From contig JBHGAV010000005.1 in NCBI GenBank assembly GCA_041946685.1, forward strand, positions 50,610-114,609: 64,000 nt of DNA, read 5' to 3'. Below are positions 49,458 to 58,264 of this stretch, piece by piece. A model generated the notes under the pieces. The model saw only the letters and a program-made list of their open reading frames with translations, was not told the DNA's origin and did not search any database. The DNA comes from JBHGAV01 sp041946685 (GTDB taxonomy: Bacteria; Acidobacteriota; Terriglobia; Bryobacterales; Bryobacteraceae). The translations under genes were made by a program, and so were the position numbers. Numbering within the stretch: the first letter of the stretch is position 1; the number at the start of each line of letters is the position of its first letter.

Positions 49458-51128
49458 ATGGAGTCGGTCGGCAGGTATCAGATCCAGAGCGAACTGGGGC
49501 GGGGCGCCATGGGCGTCGTGTTCCGTGCTCTGGACCCGGTGATCGGCCGCATCGTGGCCATCAAGACGATCCACCTCACCGCGTTCGGGGATCCGCAGGA
49601 ACGAGAAAGGCTCAGAAACAGGCTGCTCCATGAAGCCCGCTCGGCCGGAGTGCTTTCTCACGCGGGCATTGTCACCGTCTACGACGTCGGCGAACAGGAC
49701 GACCTCGCCTATGTGGCCATGGAGTTCGTGAACGGGCCGACCCTGGAGCGGATCCTATCGGCGCCCACTCCACACGACGCCGCGACCATCTTCCGGATCT
49801 TGCGCGAGATGGCTGCCGCGTTGGACTATGCCCACAAGAAGGGCATTGTTCATCGCGACATCAAGCCGGCCAACGTCATGATCCACGAGGACGGGACGGT
49901 GAAGATCTCCGACTTCGGCGTGGCGAAGATCCCGGCCTCCCAGCTTGCCACGCAGGCCGGCCTGGTGGTCGGCACCCCCTGCTACATGTCCCCGGAACAG
50001 GCGTTGGGACGGCCCGTCGACGGCCGCTCGGACCAGTTTTCCCTCGCTGTGATCGCGTTCGAAATGCTGACCGGCGAAAAGCCGTTTATCGCCGAGGAAT
50101 TGCCCGCGCTGGTCTACAAGATCGCTCATCAGGAGCCGCCCGCCCCTTCCTCGTTGAATCCGACTTTGAACTGGCAGGTGGATACCGTGCTGGCGCGGGC
50201 TCTTCAGAAGGGGCCTGCGGCGAGGTTCTCAAGCTGCACCGACTTCGTCACGGCGCTGGAAGCCGCCTGCAAGGCCTGCAAAGGCTGGAAGCCGGTACCG
50301 CGCGGAGGCAGCGCCAGTTTGCCAACACAGGCCGTCCGCCCGGCCGACGAGAAGCTGGAAGCGGCGCTGCAACCGCCTAAGGAAGAGCACCAGACGCCTC
50401 CGGGCCGGCGCAGCAGAGTCGGCCTCGTATTGGCCGTGCTGGGCGCGGCCGCCATTCTGGTCGCCGGCGCAGCCTGGTTCGCATACTGGCGACCGGGCAG
50501 CGTGACGATCGATCAGCCCGAGGCCGGTCAGGCAAGCCCTCCCGGAGCATCCTCGCGGCCCAGCCCTGCGGGACCGTTCGCCGCTCAGCCCGTAACCGAA
50601 ACCGCTCCCGCCCCGGCCGAGCGGGCCGAGACTCCTCCGGCGGAGCCACCGGCTGCGCCAGTGACACAGCCGGCCACAACCAGGTCCGCGACCAGCCAGG
50701 ATCTGGCGGCCGACGCGATCGCGCTGGTGAGAACCACTCCTGGAGGCGCGAACATCGTTTTCGACAACAATCCCAAGCTCGCCTGCAAGAGCCCCTGTTC
50801 GATGCCGCTTTCACCGGGAAGGCACACCGCCTCGGCCACGCTCGAGGGATACCGGGCTGCCTTGAGAATCTTCCGCCTGCCCGAGGAAGACAACATTTAC
50901 CTCTACCTGGTGCCCCTCAGCGGACAGGTGCAGGTGCTCAGCGAGCCGGCCGGCGCCACGATCCTGGTGAACGGGCAGCGCCGCCGCGAACAGACGCCGG
51001 CGACGTTTGACCTGCCCGTGGGAAAGTACACGATCGCGGTGACGCGCGAGGGCTATCAGCAGGACCAGCAGGAGATCGAGGTGCGCGACAGCGCCTTCCT
51101 GCGGCTGAGTTTCACCCTGGGGCGCTGA
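49458..51128 (+). CDS. Membrane Ser/Thr protein kinase with C-terminal PEGA repeats
   Basis: 556 residues. Hanks-type kinase domain 1-265: LGRGAMGVVFRALDPVIGRIVAIK with the ATP-binding Lys, catalytic loop IVHRDIKPANV, and DFG in ISDFGVAK. A membrane segment at about 320-343 (LVLAVLGAAAILVAGAAWF) is followed by a Pro/Ala-rich linker and two PEGA repeats: TPGGANIVFDN to GRHTASATLEGYR, and EPAGATILVNG to GKYTIAVTREGYQ. The layout puts the kinase in the cytoplasm and PEGA outside, as in STPK sensors of the cell envelope. The signal is unknown. ATG 49458 was chosen because the domain starts there; a longer open frame lies inside the permease gene. Confidence 0.93.
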   Translation: MESVGRYQIQSELGRGAMGVVFRALDPVIGRIVAIKTIHLTAFGDPQERERLRNRLLHEARSAGVLSHAGIVTVYDVGEQDDLAYVAMEFVNGPTLERILSAPTPHDAATIFRILREMAAALDYAHKKGIVHRDIKPANVMIHEDGTVKISDFGVAKIPASQLATQAGLVVGTPCYMSPEQALGRPVDGRSDQFSLAVIAFEMLTGEKPFIAEELPALVYKIAHQEPPAPSSLNPTLNWQVDTVLARALQKGPAARFSSCTDFVTALEAACKACKGWKPVPRGGSASLPTQAVRPADEKLEAALQPPKEEHQTPPGRRSRVGLVLAVLGAAAILVAGAAWFAYWRPGSVTIDQPEAGQASPPGASSRPSPAGPFAAQPVTETAPAPAERAETPPAEPPAAPVTQPATTRSATSQDLAADAIALVRTTPGGANIVFDNNPKLACKSPCSMPLSPGRHTASATLEGYRAALRIFRLPEEDNIYLYLVPLSGQVQVLSEPAGATILVNGQRRREQTPATFDLPVGKYTIAVTREGYQQDQQEIEVRDSAFLRLSFTLGR

Positions 51129-51135
51129 ACCGGGC

Positions 51136-53244
51136 TCAGTAGGCCAGCAATCGCTGGGCTTCCCGAACCAGGTCTTCCACCTGCGGCAGGATCGCGTCCT
51201 CCAGCTCGGGGTTGTAAGCGATCCAGGTATCCTTGGCAGCGACCCGTCCGACTGGCGCGTCCAGCCGGTCGAAAAGCTCGTCCGCGATGCGTGCCGCAAT
51301 CTCGGCCCCGTATCCCCAGCTCAGGCAATCTTCGTGCGCGATCAGCGCTCGGTTCGTTTTGGTCACCGAAGCGCGGACGGCTTCCCAGTCGTAGGGCGCC
51401 AGCGAACGCAGATCGAGCACCTCGACGTTGGTCCCGGGACTCGCTTCCTCGACTTGGGCCGCCGCGAGCAACGCCCTTTGCGTCACCGCGCCGTAGGTGA
51501 TCAGCGTAAGGTCTCTGCCTGTCTTGGCGATGCGGGCCCTCCCGAAGGGAATCATGTACTCCGGCCCCGGATGCGGCGCCCGGTTGTAGGGCTCCCGGTA
51601 AAGCCGCTTGTGCTCGAGAAAGAGGACCGGGTCATCGCAGCGGATGGCAGTCCTTAGAAGACCGCAGGCATCCAGCGCGTTGGAGGGCATGACCACCCGC
51701 AGACCCGGGATGTGAGTGAAGGCGACTTCGCCCGACTGGCTGTGATAGACGGCGCCGCCCCCCAGGTAGCCGCCGATGGCGACGCGGATGACCACCGGGC
51801 AGGAGAAGCTGCCGCCGCTTCGCCAGCGGATCGTCGCCAGCTCGTCGCGGATCTGCATCATCGCCGGCCAGATGTAATCGAAGAACTGGATCTCGACCAC
51901 CGGCTTCAAGCCGCGCGTCGCCATGCCGATGGCCCGGCCCACAATAGCCGCTTCGGCCAGGGGCGCGTCGAAGCAGCGCCGGGAACCGAACTCGGATTGC
52001 AGCCCGGCCGTAGCCTTAAAGACGCCGCCCTTACCCTTGACCTTGCCCAGGTTTTCCTCGCGCCCGCAGTCGGCCACATCCTCACCGAAAACAACAATCC
52101 TGTGGTCCCGCCGCATCTCCTCGGCGAGAGTCAAATTGATCTCATCCACCATGGTGCGCGGAGGTCCCCCGAAGGAGGGTTCGGTCGAGAACCGGTCGGA
52201 GGCCGGATCGAGCGCCTCCGAGTAGAGATGCCGGAATACGGAAGCGGGATCTGGGGATGCGGCATCCAGAGCCCTATCCATCGCCGCCTGGATCTCCAGT
52301 TCGACCTCGTGCCCGATGCGCTGGAGCCTCTGCGGGTCCGCGATACCCTCGGCAAGCAGCCATCGCGGGAAAGTCATGATCGGGTCGATGGCCGCTTCGC
52401 GGTCCAACTCGTCCTGGATCCTGTACATTCGCTCGTCGTCGGACAGCGAGTGCGAATACGGCCGGATGACATGCGCGTGAACCAGAGCAGGGCCATTGCG
52501 ATCCCGGCACCAGGCCGCGGCTTCTTCCATCGCACGCAACGACGCCGTGAAGTCCGTCCCGTCCACCTCGCGGCGAAGCAGGTGAGGGAAAGATGCCAGC
52601 AGCCTGCTGATGCTGCCGCCCGCCGTTTGCCTCTCAACCGGCACGGAGATGGCGTACTGATTGTCTTCGATCAGAAACAACAGCGGGAGGCGTTCCAGGC
52701 AGGCAACGTTCATCGCCTCCCAGAATTCCCCCTCGCTTGTGGCGCCTTCTCCGCTGGCGACCAGCGTGATTTCGTCACTGGAGGGGTCCAAGTATTGCGC
52801 CGCATGCGCGCATCCCACCGCCTGGAGGAACTGCGTGCCGGTCGGGGACGAACATGTCACGATATGGCGTTCCCTACTGCCCCAGTGGGAGGGCATCTGG
52901 CGTCCACCCGACGACGGGTCCAAGGACGACCCGACAGCCTCAAGCAGCATGTCCTCGGCGGTGACACCGAGAGTCAGACAGAGGGCGCGGTCCCGGTAGT
53001 ACAGGTAAAACCAGTCGTGTCCCGCCCTCAGAACGGTGCCGGCCGCAACTCCGATCGCTTCATGGCCCGCCCCGCTGATCTGGAAGAAGATCCGGTTCTG
53101 GCGCTTGAGCAGGATTTCGCGATCATCCAGCCTGCGGGACAGGAGCATGGTCCGGAAAGCCTGTAGGAGGCTCTCAGGATCCCGGCCGGCGATGTGACCG
53201 GCGGGTTCTCTCTCCAGGTCGACTGCCTTGCGAGGAACGGTCAC
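51136..53244 (-). CDS. Fused alpha-beta E1 of a branched-chain/2-oxo acid dehydrogenase
   Basis: 702 residues from GTG 53244 with GGGGAG 6 bases upstream. Residues about 20-330 are the alpha part with the TPP site GEGATSEGEFWEAMNVACLERLPLLF and the conserved AISV. Residues 360-702 are the beta part (RIVVFGEDVADCGREENLG, FDAPLAEAAIVGRAIGMA, VMPSNALDACGLL, LRSLAPYDWEAV). It would decarboxylate branched-chain 2-oxo acids with thiamine diphosphate. In many bacteria the two chains are separate; here they are fused. No E2 or E3 gene is nearby, so partners must be elsewhere. It is convergent with the PEGA kinase, 7 bases apart. Confidence 0.9.
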   Translation of the reverse strand: MTVPRKAVDLEREPAGHIAGRDPESLLQAFRTMLLSRRLDDREILLKRQNRIFFQISGAGHEAIGVAAGTVLRAGHDWFYLYYRDRALCLTLGVTAEDMLLEAVGSSLDPSSGGRQMPSHWGSRERHIVTCSSPTGTQFLQAVGCAHAAQYLDPSSDEITLVASGEGATSEGEFWEAMNVACLERLPLLFLIEDNQYAISVPVERQTAGGSISRLLASFPHLLRREVDGTDFTASLRAMEEAAAWCRDRNGPALVHAHVIRPYSHSLSDDERMYRIQDELDREAAIDPIMTFPRWLLAEGIADPQRLQRIGHEVELEIQAAMDRALDAASPDPASVFRHLYSEALDPASDRFSTEPSFGGPPRTMVDEINLTLAEEMRRDHRIVVFGEDVADCGREENLGKVKGKGGVFKATAGLQSEFGSRRCFDAPLAEAAIVGRAIGMATRGLKPVVEIQFFDYIWPAMMQIRDELATIRWRSGGSFSCPVVIRVAIGGYLGGGAVYHSQSGEVAFTHIPGLRVVMPSNALDACGLLRTAIRCDDPVLFLEHKRLYREPYNRAPHPGPEYMIPFGRARIAKTGRDLTLITYGAVTQRALLAAAQVEEASPGTNVEVLDLRSLAPYDWEAVRASVTKTNRALIAHEDCLSWGYGAEIAARIADELFDRLDAPVGRVAAKDTWIAYNPELEDAILPQVEDLVREAQRLLAY

Positions 53245-53451
53245 AGCGGCTCCCCTTCAAGTGTAATCCTGAAGCGGTCCGACAGCCAGATCGGTCTCCC
53301 CCCTCCCGGCCACCTGAGTACCGCGGTTCTAAGGTGAGCGGTACAAGAGCCTGAAAAGGATCAGTACGAGCCCTGCCGTCCTGCCCACGGCGCCGCGCAA
53401 TTCTCAGGGTACATTGCTCGTAGGCAGGCAGGACAAAGGATGGAGAGAACA

Positions 53452-53868
53452 ATGAAGCGCACAGTTATCTGGTTGATTCTTCTAGGGTTTACGGCTTTCG
53501 CGGGGTTTGGAAAAGCGCAGGAGCGGCTGGGGCAGGTCTCTTCCATTCTGCCAAGCGACACCCAGACAAGCGAGTGGCGCGGCCTGGCCATTTCCATTGT
53601 CGCCCAAGGCGCGGCGTCGGCTTTTGATGCCTATACAAGCTGGAATCGCCCGGAGCGGAACGCTATCCTGGCCGACGGCGGCCGGTTTACCGGCGAGAGC
53701 GCGATGCGAAAGGCCGGACTGCTGGCCGGGGTTTCCGTAATCGAGATCCTGGTCGTAAAGAAGTGGGGGAAGAGGCATCCCTGGATCGCCCGTGCCTGCC
53801 AGATCGGCAACTTCACCTCTGCTGGGATCATGGTCAGCGCCGGCGTGCGTAACCTGAGCACTCGTTAA
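53452..53868 (+). CDS. Small exported protein of unknown function
   Basis: 138 residues from ATG 53452, with a GGATGGAGAG region upstream; an ATG at 53440 would add four residues. N-terminal signal-like segment (TVIWLILLGFTAFAGFGKAQ). A second hydrophobic stretch (LLAGVSVIEILVVKKWGKRHPWIARACQIGNF) lies at about 88-120 and could be membrane-associated. The middle holds AQGAASAFDAYTSWNRPERNAIL. The overall pattern (signal, then a Gly/Ala-rich helix repeat) recurs in Acidobacteria proteins annotated as hypothetical; I do not recognise a named family. It stands alone between the E1 gene and two further small unknowns. Confidence 0.65.
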   Translation: MKRTVIWLILLGFTAFAGFGKAQERLGQVSSILPSDTQTSEWRGLAISIVAQGAASAFDAYTSWNRPERNAILADGGRFTGESAMRKAGLLAGVSVIEILVVKKWGKRHPWIARACQIGNFTSAGIMVSAGVRNLSTR

Positions 53869-53909
53869 TCCAGTGCCCCGAATTGATCCTCAAATCGGAA
53901 ACAAACATC

Positions 53910-53938
53910 TTGTGCACAAACGCGCCAGACGGTATGCT
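53910..53938 (+). promoter_or_regulatory. Candidate promoter of the 89-residue gene
   Basis: TTGTGC at 53910-53915 and TATGCT at 53933-53938 with a 17-base spacer. The start codon at 53965 has GAGGGAGG upstream. Confidence 0.4.
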
Positions 53939-53964
53939 CGGAACAGGCTAAGAGGGAGGGCGGT

Positions 53965-54234
53965 ATGTTTCGATCACTCTCGGGCTTCAAGGCAACGTAC
54001 AAGGATCTGAGACTCATGGTGGTTTCCGAGTTTGACGAGTGGCGCGTGGCGGTCTTCTCGCCACATGTTGTGCTTCAGGGGCAGCGGCAGTTCACCGCAC
54101 CTAAGGCAAAGGATCACGCCCTGATGTTAGCCAAGACTTACTTGACGGATATACGGCACGAGACGCTGGGCGATGAGAAGGACCCTGACTGGGAAGCGAC
54201 AGGCCCCGAGGACTGGCTCCTCTGGAAAGTCTGA
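53965..54234 (+). CDS. Small unknown protein, 89 residues
   Basis: Starts MFRSLSGFKATYKDLRLMV with GAGGGAGG before the ATG. Two beta strands (YKDLRLMVVSEFDEWRVAVF, then HVVLQGQRQF) lead into a helix (KAKDHALMLAKTYLTDIRHET) and an acidic, Trp-rich end (DPDWEATGPEDWLLWKV). It has no signal, membrane segment or cysteines. I do not recognise it. A promoter-like pair lies upstream, and the zinc-ribbon-like gene follows after 27 bases, so the two may be co-transcribed. Confidence 0.6.
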   Translation: MFRSLSGFKATYKDLRLMVVSEFDEWRVAVFSPHVVLQGQRQFTAPKAKDHALMLAKTYLTDIRHETLGDEKDPDWEATGPEDWLLWKV

Positions 54235-54261
54235 GCTGGTTGCATCTCCGGAAGGCGCACG

Positions 54262-54558
54262 ATGGACGAGAGGAAGTTCTTCAACGAGTCGAATGCAACC
54301 AGGCTGGCCAGCTTGCAGTGTCCCTATTGCAGAACCACCGAGTCCTACGAACTCCGCTGGCTGGTGCGCCGGAAGAAGAATGCTGTCCCCCCGGGCGCTG
54401 ACGAGAGGGATCGAAGGATCTTTCAGAAGACACAGAGCTACATGGTCCTTCTCGATGACAAGGTCGCCTGCAAGAACCTGCGTTGCCGCAAGCGCTTCGA
54501 GATCTCCGGCGTCAAGACCACGGCCTTCCTGACGGAGGACCAGGGATCTGCGAGATAG
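54262..54558 (+). CDS. Small putative zinc-ribbon protein, 98 residues
   Basis: Contains two cysteine pairs that could bind zinc: QCPYCRTT near residue 20 and ACKNLRCRKR near residue 71. Between them lies a charged segment (RRKKNAVPPGADERDRR). No signal peptide or membrane segment. It may bind nucleic acid or protein; no family is recognised. It lies between an 89-residue unknown and the BadF-type kinase, all on the same strand, and overlaps neither. Confidence 0.6.
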   Translation: MDERKFFNESNATRLASLQCPYCRTTESYELRWLVRRKKNAVPPGADERDRRIFQKTQSYMVLLDDKVACKNLRCRKRFEISGVKTTAFLTEDQGSAR

Positions 54559-54584
54559 GGGCCGCTCCGCTTCCTCCGGTCCGC

Positions 54585-54590
54585 TACGAT
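54585..54590 (+). promoter_or_regulatory. -10-like element directly before the BadF-type kinase start
   Basis: TACGAT with only six bases to GTG 54597. A start site 7 bases downstream of the hexamer would fall on the start codon itself, which is the geometry of a leaderless mRNA. No Shine-Dalgarno sequence is present. Confidence 0.45.
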
Positions 54591-54596
54591 AGACGA

Positions 54597-55526
54597 GTGG
54601 CCCGGTACTTCCTTGGTGTTGACGGCGGCCAGTCCAAGACAGCCGCCGCGATCGGCGACGACTCCGGACGCATCCTGGGTTCCGGCACCGCTGGGCCGTG
54701 CAATCACGTCCAGTCGGGCGACGGACGGGAGAAGTTCGTCAACGCCCTCAGCGGTTGCCTGGCGGCGGCATGCCGCAAGGCAAGCCTCGACCCTGCCCGG
54801 CTCCATTTTACTGCGGCCTGCCTGGGATTCAGCGGCGGTCCGGAGGACAAGAGGGCCCTGGTCGAGGAGGTCATCGACGCCGACACTCTGCTGGTGACCA
54901 CAGACGCCTGGATAGCACTGACCGGAGCGACCGGCGGCAAACCGGGCATCATCACGCTCGCCGGAACGGGATCTATCTCCCTGGGCCGGGATGCGGCCGG
55001 CAAGTCCGCCCGAGCCGGAGGGTGGGGTTACGTCTTCGGCGACGAGGGCGGCGCTTTTGACATGGTCCGGCAGGCGCTGCGAGCCTGGCTGCGTTGGGAG
55101 GAGGGCTGGGGCGCACCCACCGCATTGAGGCGCAAACTGATGGAGGCGACCGGGGCTACAAGCGCGAACGAGCTTCTGCATCGCTTCTACACCAAGGACT
55201 TCCCCAGAGACCGGATTGCCACATATGCGACGCTGGTCGATGAGGCCGTGCTGGAGGGGGACACGGTGGCGAGGCAGATCGTCACCAATGCGGCCCATCA
55301 ACTGGCCACAATCACGTCAGCGGTGCGGGACCAGTTGTTCGGTCCCGGCGAACCGGTGATGGTGTCCTACGCGGGTGGAGCGTTCCGCAACACCCTGCTC
55401 GGAGACCTTTTCCGGGCTCAGGTACAGATGGATGTGGATTGCCGCTGCGTACCTCCTCTTCACAAGCCCGCGGTAGGAGCGCTCATTGAAGCCTGGCGCG
55501 CCGCGGGAGTCGAGCCGCAAGTCTGA
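54597..55526 (+). CDS. BadF/BadG-type ATPase, N-acetylglucosamine kinase-like
   Basis: 309 residues from GTG 54597. ASKHA-fold sugar kinase features: phosphate-1 loop YFLGVDGGQSKTAAAIGDD, adenosine/phosphate-2 loop ITLAGTGSISLG with the conserved Asp before it (TTDAWIAL), and RAGGWGYVFGDEGGAFDM, which is diagnostic of BadF/BcrA-type GlcNAc kinases. It probably phosphorylates N-acetylglucosamine or a related amino sugar for recycling. Upstream open sequence was rejected because it overlaps the zinc-ribbon gene in another frame and the P-loop starts right at this GTG. Phosphoglycerate kinase follows. Confidence 0.88.
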   Translation: MARYFLGVDGGQSKTAAAIGDDSGRILGSGTAGPCNHVQSGDGREKFVNALSGCLAAACRKASLDPARLHFTAACLGFSGGPEDKRALVEEVIDADTLLVTTDAWIALTGATGGKPGIITLAGTGSISLGRDAAGKSARAGGWGYVFGDEGGAFDMVRQALRAWLRWEEGWGAPTALRRKLMEATGATSANELLHRFYTKDFPRDRIATYATLVDEAVLEGDTVARQIVTNAAHQLATITSAVRDQLFGPGEPVMVSYAGGAFRNTLLGDLFRAQVQMDVDCRCVPPLHKPAVGALIEAWRAAGVEPQV

Positions 55527-55536
55527 AGCGGCATGC

Positions 55537-55542
55537 TACGAT
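55537..55542 (+). promoter_or_regulatory. Extended -10-like element before pgk
   Basis: TG-C-TACGAT: a TG one base before TACGAT. The start codon at 55562 would then have a leader of about 13 bases with a weak AGGG. Confidence 0.35.
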
Positions 55543-55561
55543 CACTATTTTAGGGCTCACT

Positions 55562-56731
55562 ATGGCAAAACTTTCCATTCGCGACCTGGATTTGACGAAT
55601 AAGCGGTTGTTCATCCGCGTGGATTTCAACGTCCCCCTCGCCCCCGGCGGGCAGGAGATCACCAGTGATAAGAGAATCAAGGCCTCCCTTCCGACCATCA
55701 AGTACGCCCTGGAGAAAGGCGCGGGGCTGGTTCTCGCCAGTCACTTGGGCAGGCCAAAGGGCAAGCCGAATCCCGAAATGAGCCTCAAGCCGGTGGCGAA
55801 GCGGCTGGAAGAGCTTCTCAAGTGGCCGGTGGCGATGGCGCCGGATTGCGTCGGGCCGGAAGTGGAGGCGATGAAGCCAGCGCCGGGCCATGTGCTTCTG
55901 CTGGAGAACCTTCGCTTCCACGCCGAGGAGGAGAAGAACGATCCCGGCTTCGCCAAGCAACTCGCCTCGCTGTGCGACCTGTACGTCAACGACGCCTTCG
56001 GCACCGCCCACCGCGCACACGCCTCGACCGTAGGGATGATCCAGTTTGTTCCCAAGGCCGCCGCAGGGCTGCTGATGGACAAGGAACTCGAATGGCTGAC
56101 CAAGGCGACTCAGAATCCGGACCGGCCGTGTCTCGCCATTCTTGGCGGCGCTAAGGTCTCCGACAAGATCGAAGTGATACAGAACCTCGCCAAGTTCGTG
56201 GACAGGCTGCTCATCGGCGGCGCCATGGCCTACACGTTTCTGAAAGCCCAGGGCCTGCCTACAGGGACATCCCTGGTGGAGATGGACAAGGTCGATCTGG
56301 CCAAACAGCTACTCGCCACGTTCGGCGCCAAGCTGATGTTGCCGGTGGATCACGTCGTCGCCGCGGAGCTGAAGGAAGGCGCCGCCAATCAGGTCGTCGA
56401 GGCGATTCCGGACGGGCGGATGGGTCTGGACATCGGCCCCAAGACGGTTGCCGCCTATGTCGCCGAGATCGCCAAGTCGAAGACCATCATCTGGAACGGC
56501 CCGATGGGCGTGTTCGAGAAGCCTCCGTTCGACCAGGGGACGATCGCCGTGGGCAAGGCGGTCGCAGCATCGGGTGCGGTCTCGGTCGTGGGCGGTGGCG
56601 ATTCGGAGAAAGCGGTCAAGTCGGCGGGCGTCGCCGACAAGATCACGCACATCTCCACCGGCGGCGGCGCGTCGCTCGAGTTCCTCTCCGGCATTGAACT
56701 GCCGGGCGTTGCAGCGCTGACCGACAAGTAG
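55562..56731 (+). CDS. pgk: Phosphoglycerate kinase
   Basis: 389 residues. Signatures KRLFIRVDFNVPL, SHLGRPKG, LLENLRFHAEEEKNDPGFAKQLA, DAFGTAHRAHAST, the nucleotide-binding GGAKVSDKIEV, and WNGPMGVFEKPPFDQGT with VGGGDSEKAV and STGGGASLEFL. It transfers phosphate from 1,3-bisphosphoglycerate to ADP in glycolysis. The size is typical. MsrA starts 7 bases downstream, so the two are probably on one transcript; the upstream kinase may be read separately, given the -10-like element at 55537. Confidence 0.97.
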   Translation: MAKLSIRDLDLTNKRLFIRVDFNVPLAPGGQEITSDKRIKASLPTIKYALEKGAGLVLASHLGRPKGKPNPEMSLKPVAKRLEELLKWPVAMAPDCVGPEVEAMKPAPGHVLLLENLRFHAEEEKNDPGFAKQLASLCDLYVNDAFGTAHRAHASTVGMIQFVPKAAAGLLMDKELEWLTKATQNPDRPCLAILGGAKVSDKIEVIQNLAKFVDRLLIGGAMAYTFLKAQGLPTGTSLVEMDKVDLAKQLLATFGAKLMLPVDHVVAAELKEGAANQVVEAIPDGRMGLDIGPKTVAAYVAEIAKSKTIIWNGPMGVFEKPPFDQGTIAVGKAVAASGAVSVVGGGDSEKAVKSAGVADKITHISTGGGASLEFLSGIELPGVAALTDK

Positions 56732-56738
56732 GACCGGC

Positions 56739-57281
56739 ATGCCTCAGCTCGAGGTGGCGACACTCGGAGGCGGGTGCTTCTGGTGCGTGGAGGCGATATA
56801 CGCTCGTCTTCAGGGTGTCGTCTCCGTCGAGTCCGGCTACATGGGAGGATGCATTCCATCCCCCACCTACCAGCAGGTGTGTACGGACACCACCGGCCAC
56901 GCCGAGGTGGTTCAGATCCAGTTCGACCCGGCCGTCATCTCGTTTCGCCAGATCCTGGAAGTCTTCTTCTCGGTTCACGATCCGACAACCTTGAATCGGC
57001 AGGGTGAGGACGTGGGCTCCCAGTACCGTTCCGTGATCTTCTACCATTCGGCCGGGCAGGAGCGCACGGCTCGCGAAGTGATACGGGAGTTGACCGAGCG
57101 CCGTACTTTCCGCTGGCCGATTGTGACCGAAGTCGTTCCGGCGTCTCAGTTCTACCGGGCCGAGGACTACCACCAACTCTACTTCCGGAACAACCCGGAC
57201 CAACCTTACTGCGCCATGGTGGTCGCACCCAAGGTGCAGAAGTTCTGCGAGAAGTTCGCTTCCAGGCTGAAACGCGAATAG
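56739..57281 (+). CDS. msrA: Peptide methionine sulfoxide reductase MsrA
   Basis: 180 residues. Active-site motif GGGCFWCVEAIYARLQGV with the catalytic Cys in G-C-F-W-C, followed by SGYMGG, VQIQFDPAVISF, HDPTTLNRQGEDVGSQYRS and FYRAEDYHQLY. It reduces the S form of methionine sulfoxide in proteins or free amino acid in the cytoplasm. A further Cys in QPYCAMVV may resolve the disulfide, as in other MsrA. It lies between pgk and the Rsm22-like gene, with gaps of 7 and 2 bases. Confidence 0.95.
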   Translation: MPQLEVATLGGGCFWCVEAIYARLQGVVSVESGYMGGCIPSPTYQQVCTDTTGHAEVVQIQFDPAVISFRQILEVFFSVHDPTTLNRQGEDVGSQYRSVIFYHSAGQERTAREVIRELTERRTFRWPIVTEVVPASQFYRAEDYHQLYFRNNPDQPYCAMVVAPKVQKFCEKFASRLKRE

Positions 57282-57283
57282 TC

Positions 57284-58264
57284 GTGCAGATCCCCGCCGA
57301 TGTCCGCGGCGTCATTGAAGAAATCGTGGCCCGCATTCCACCCGCTGCCCTGAGACGCGCCGTGGCGGCCATGACCGCGCACTATCGTGGCCACGGGCGC
57401 ACGGGTAGTCTGGACCTTGCCGCGGAAGAGCGGCTTGCCGCCTACCTCGTGACCCGGCTGCCGGCGACGTATGCCGCCGCCAGGGCCGCCATGCGCGAAG
57501 TCTACCGGCGCGTGGGGGACGCTCCAATCGTCAGCATGCTGGACCTCGGCGCGGGAGCGGGCGCGGCGACGCTCGCCGCCAGGCGCGTCTTCCCTGCCCT
57601 CGGCCGTTGCACGCTGATCGAACGGGATCGCGCGTTTGCCGGGGTCGCGGGCAAACTGGTGCCGGGCGCCGATGTGCGCGTGGCGGACGTACGCCGATTT
57701 CATCCGCCGGATGCCTGCGACCTGGTCGTGATGGGTTACATGCTCGGTGAACTCCCCGAGCGGGACAGGCACGCTATGGTGGAGCGGGCATGGCAGGCCG
57801 CCCGCGTCGCGCTGCTGGTCCTGGAGCCAGGCAGCCCCGCGGGCTTCGAAATCGTGCGGCTGGCCCGGGACCAACTGCTGCGATCCGGCGCACGCATGAT
57901 CGCGCCCTGCCCCGGAGAGGGCTCCTGCCCGATGCCTCCCGGCGACTGGTGTCACTTCGGCCAGCGCGTCGAGCGTAGCTCCCTGCACCGCCGCATGAAG
58001 GGAGGAACGCTTGGATATGAGGACGAGAAGTTCTCCTATGTGGCGCTGGCAAGACAGGAGGTCCACCGCGCACAGGCCAGGATCATCCGCCGCCCGGCGC
58101 AGAGCCCGGGTCTGGTTCATTTGACTCTATGCTCCGGTGCGGCCATCCTATCGGAGCGGATCTCACGCCGGAATCCCGCCCTGTTTCGCGCTGCACGACA
58201 GGCGGGCTGGGGGGATGAATGGCGCCCATGTATGATGGCGGAGGGTGACCCCACATGTTCCTAG
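57284..58264 (+). CDS. Rsm22-family SAM-dependent methyltransferase
   Basis: 326 residues from GTG 57284. The Rsm22 pattern is clear: SMLDLGAGAGAATLAAR (SAM motif I), CDLVVMGYMLGELPE, LLVLEPGSPAGFE, and the cysteine motif APCPGEGSCPMPPGDWCHFGQRV followed by a Y-E-D-E-K-F-S-Y-V element. Mitochondrial and bacterial members are linked to the small ribosomal subunit; the four cysteines probably bind an iron-sulfur cluster. It should act on rRNA or a ribosomal protein. The start follows msrA by 2 bases, and the next gene overlaps by 10. Confidence 0.88.
   Translation: MQIPADVRGVIEEIVARIPPAALRRAVAAMTAHYRGHGRTGSLDLAAEERLAAYLVTRLPATYAAARAAMREVYRRVGDAPIVSMLDLGAGAGAATLAARRVFPALGRCTLIERDRAFAGVAGKLVPGADVRVADVRRFHPPDACDLVVMGYMLGELPERDRHAMVERAWQAARVALLVLEPGSPAGFEIVRLARDQLLRSGARMIAPCPGEGSCPMPPGDWCHFGQRVERSSLHRRMKGGTLGYEDEKFSYVALARQEVHRAQARIIRRPAQSPGLVHLTLCSGAAILSERISRRNPALFRAARQAGWGDEWRPCMMAEGDPTCS

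Noticed and set aside
53378..53434. Inverted repeat GTCCTGCC/GGCAGGAC before the small exported protein gene
   Set aside because: Arms of 8 bases are separated by 41 bases, which is expected by chance in GC-rich DNA.
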